NCBI GenBank assembly: GCA_035544835.1
Contig: DASZZV010000412.1
Coordinates: 1-12,725, forward strand
Source of the DNA: DASZZV01 sp035544835
Lineage (GTDB): Bacteria; Acidobacteriota; Thermoanaerobaculia; Gp7-AA8
Length of the DNA stretch: 12,725 nt
Direction: 5' to 3'
A program made the position numbers and the translations under genes. Below, one piece after another: positions 12,590-12,725 of the stretch (positions are counted from its first letter, which is position 1; each line of letters opens with the position of its first letter). Under the pieces are notes generated by a model. The model was not told the origin of the DNA. It saw nothing but the letters and a program-made list of their open reading frames with translations, and did no database searches.

Positions 12590-12690
12590 TTGCTGTCATC
12601 CCGAGCGATTGACCGCGGAGCGCGGCGTCTGAGTGAAAGAAACCAGGGTGTCATCCCGAGCGTCGAGCGAGGGATCTGGGAGGGGGCCTT
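12590..12690 (+). repeat. Composite TGTCATCCCGAGC intergenic repeat, right copy
   Basis: Two plus-facing units carry the 13-mer TGTCATCCCGAGC at 12594-12606 and 12649-12661. The second runs into GAGGGATCTGGG and GGGGGCCTT. Together they match the reverse complement of 44-145 over about 100 bases, with the same internal order. The rest of 12517-12725 holds no gene and no U-rich terminator that I can see. Confidence 0.75.
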
Positions 12691-12725
12691 GCGGTGTGGA
12701 GTCTTGGAGCTCTCTTACGATTGTG

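Noticed and set aside
12139..12654. 171-codon open frame on the minus strand
   Set aside because: It is antisense to the C-terminus of the dehydrogenase and runs into the terminal repeat.
44..12690. Transposon with terminal inverted repeats spanning the window
   Set aside because: No transposase or target duplication, the content is housekeeping genes, and the 13-mer occurs as paired units typical of dispersed intergenic repeats.

Overview
The window reads as chromosomal DNA from a GC-rich, Gram-negative-type bacterium. It has dense ORFs, strong GC bias at third codon positions, short operons with 1- to 4-base stop/start overlaps, and abundant small intergenic repeats. The mix of housekeeping genes, acyl-CoA and leucine-type catabolism, TPR-rich phosphatase-like proteins and TGTCATCCCGAGC repeats recalls Acidobacteriota or neighbouring phyla. 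That placement is an impression and was not tested. I see no tRNA, rRNA, CRISPR array, transposase or phage gene.

Layout. Bases 1-207 hold repeats. From 208 to 3215 (+) runs a membrane protein with a PH-like tail, a GatB/YqeY protein, orotate phosphoribosyltransferase (pyrE), a free-standing biotin carrier protein and HMG-CoA lyase. The last three are joined by two ATGA overlaps. A four-hairpin inverted-repeat element (3231-3356) separates them from a convergent two-gene minus-strand operon at 3367-4658: an acyl-CoA thioesterase, then a SirB1-like/TPR protein. A divergent promoter region leads to an unrecognised conserved-looking protein (4797-5501), a ThiS-type sulfur carrier (5501-5728) and an 807-residue SPFH + alkaline-phosphatase-fold + TPR protein (5759-8182). 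After a repeat-filled gap comes a MoeB/ThiF-type E1 with a rhodanese domain (8365-9501). Two minus-strand genes follow: a secreted CAP-domain protein and a zinc-ribbon protein resembling a histidine kinase. The last gene is a 3-hydroxyacyl-CoA dehydrogenase (11668-12516, +), and repeats fill the end of the window.

How the genes may work together. The biotin carrier, HMG-CoA lyase, thioesterase and 3-hydroxyacyl-CoA dehydrogenase all belong to acyl-CoA metabolism. The carrier-lyase pair points to 3-methylcrotonyl-CoA carboxylase and leucine breakdown, but no carboxylase subunits are present. ThiS and the E1-rhodanese protein are natural partners in sulfur transfer.

Most unusual points. (1) The phosphatase-like domain of the 807-residue protein appears to have lost its nucleophile and one metal-binding Asp, and a second metal Asp is Glu. 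This suggests a pseudoenzyme hung on an SPFH domain. (2) Four intergenic arrays are built on a 7-base period, each with a different unit. Three form inverted pairs, and three abut or overlap gene starts that lack a visible Shine-Dalgarno sequence. (3) The zinc-ribbon kinase-like protein lacks the phospho-accepting His and a normal G2 box. (4) A ~100-bp composite repeat sits inverted at the two ends of the window.
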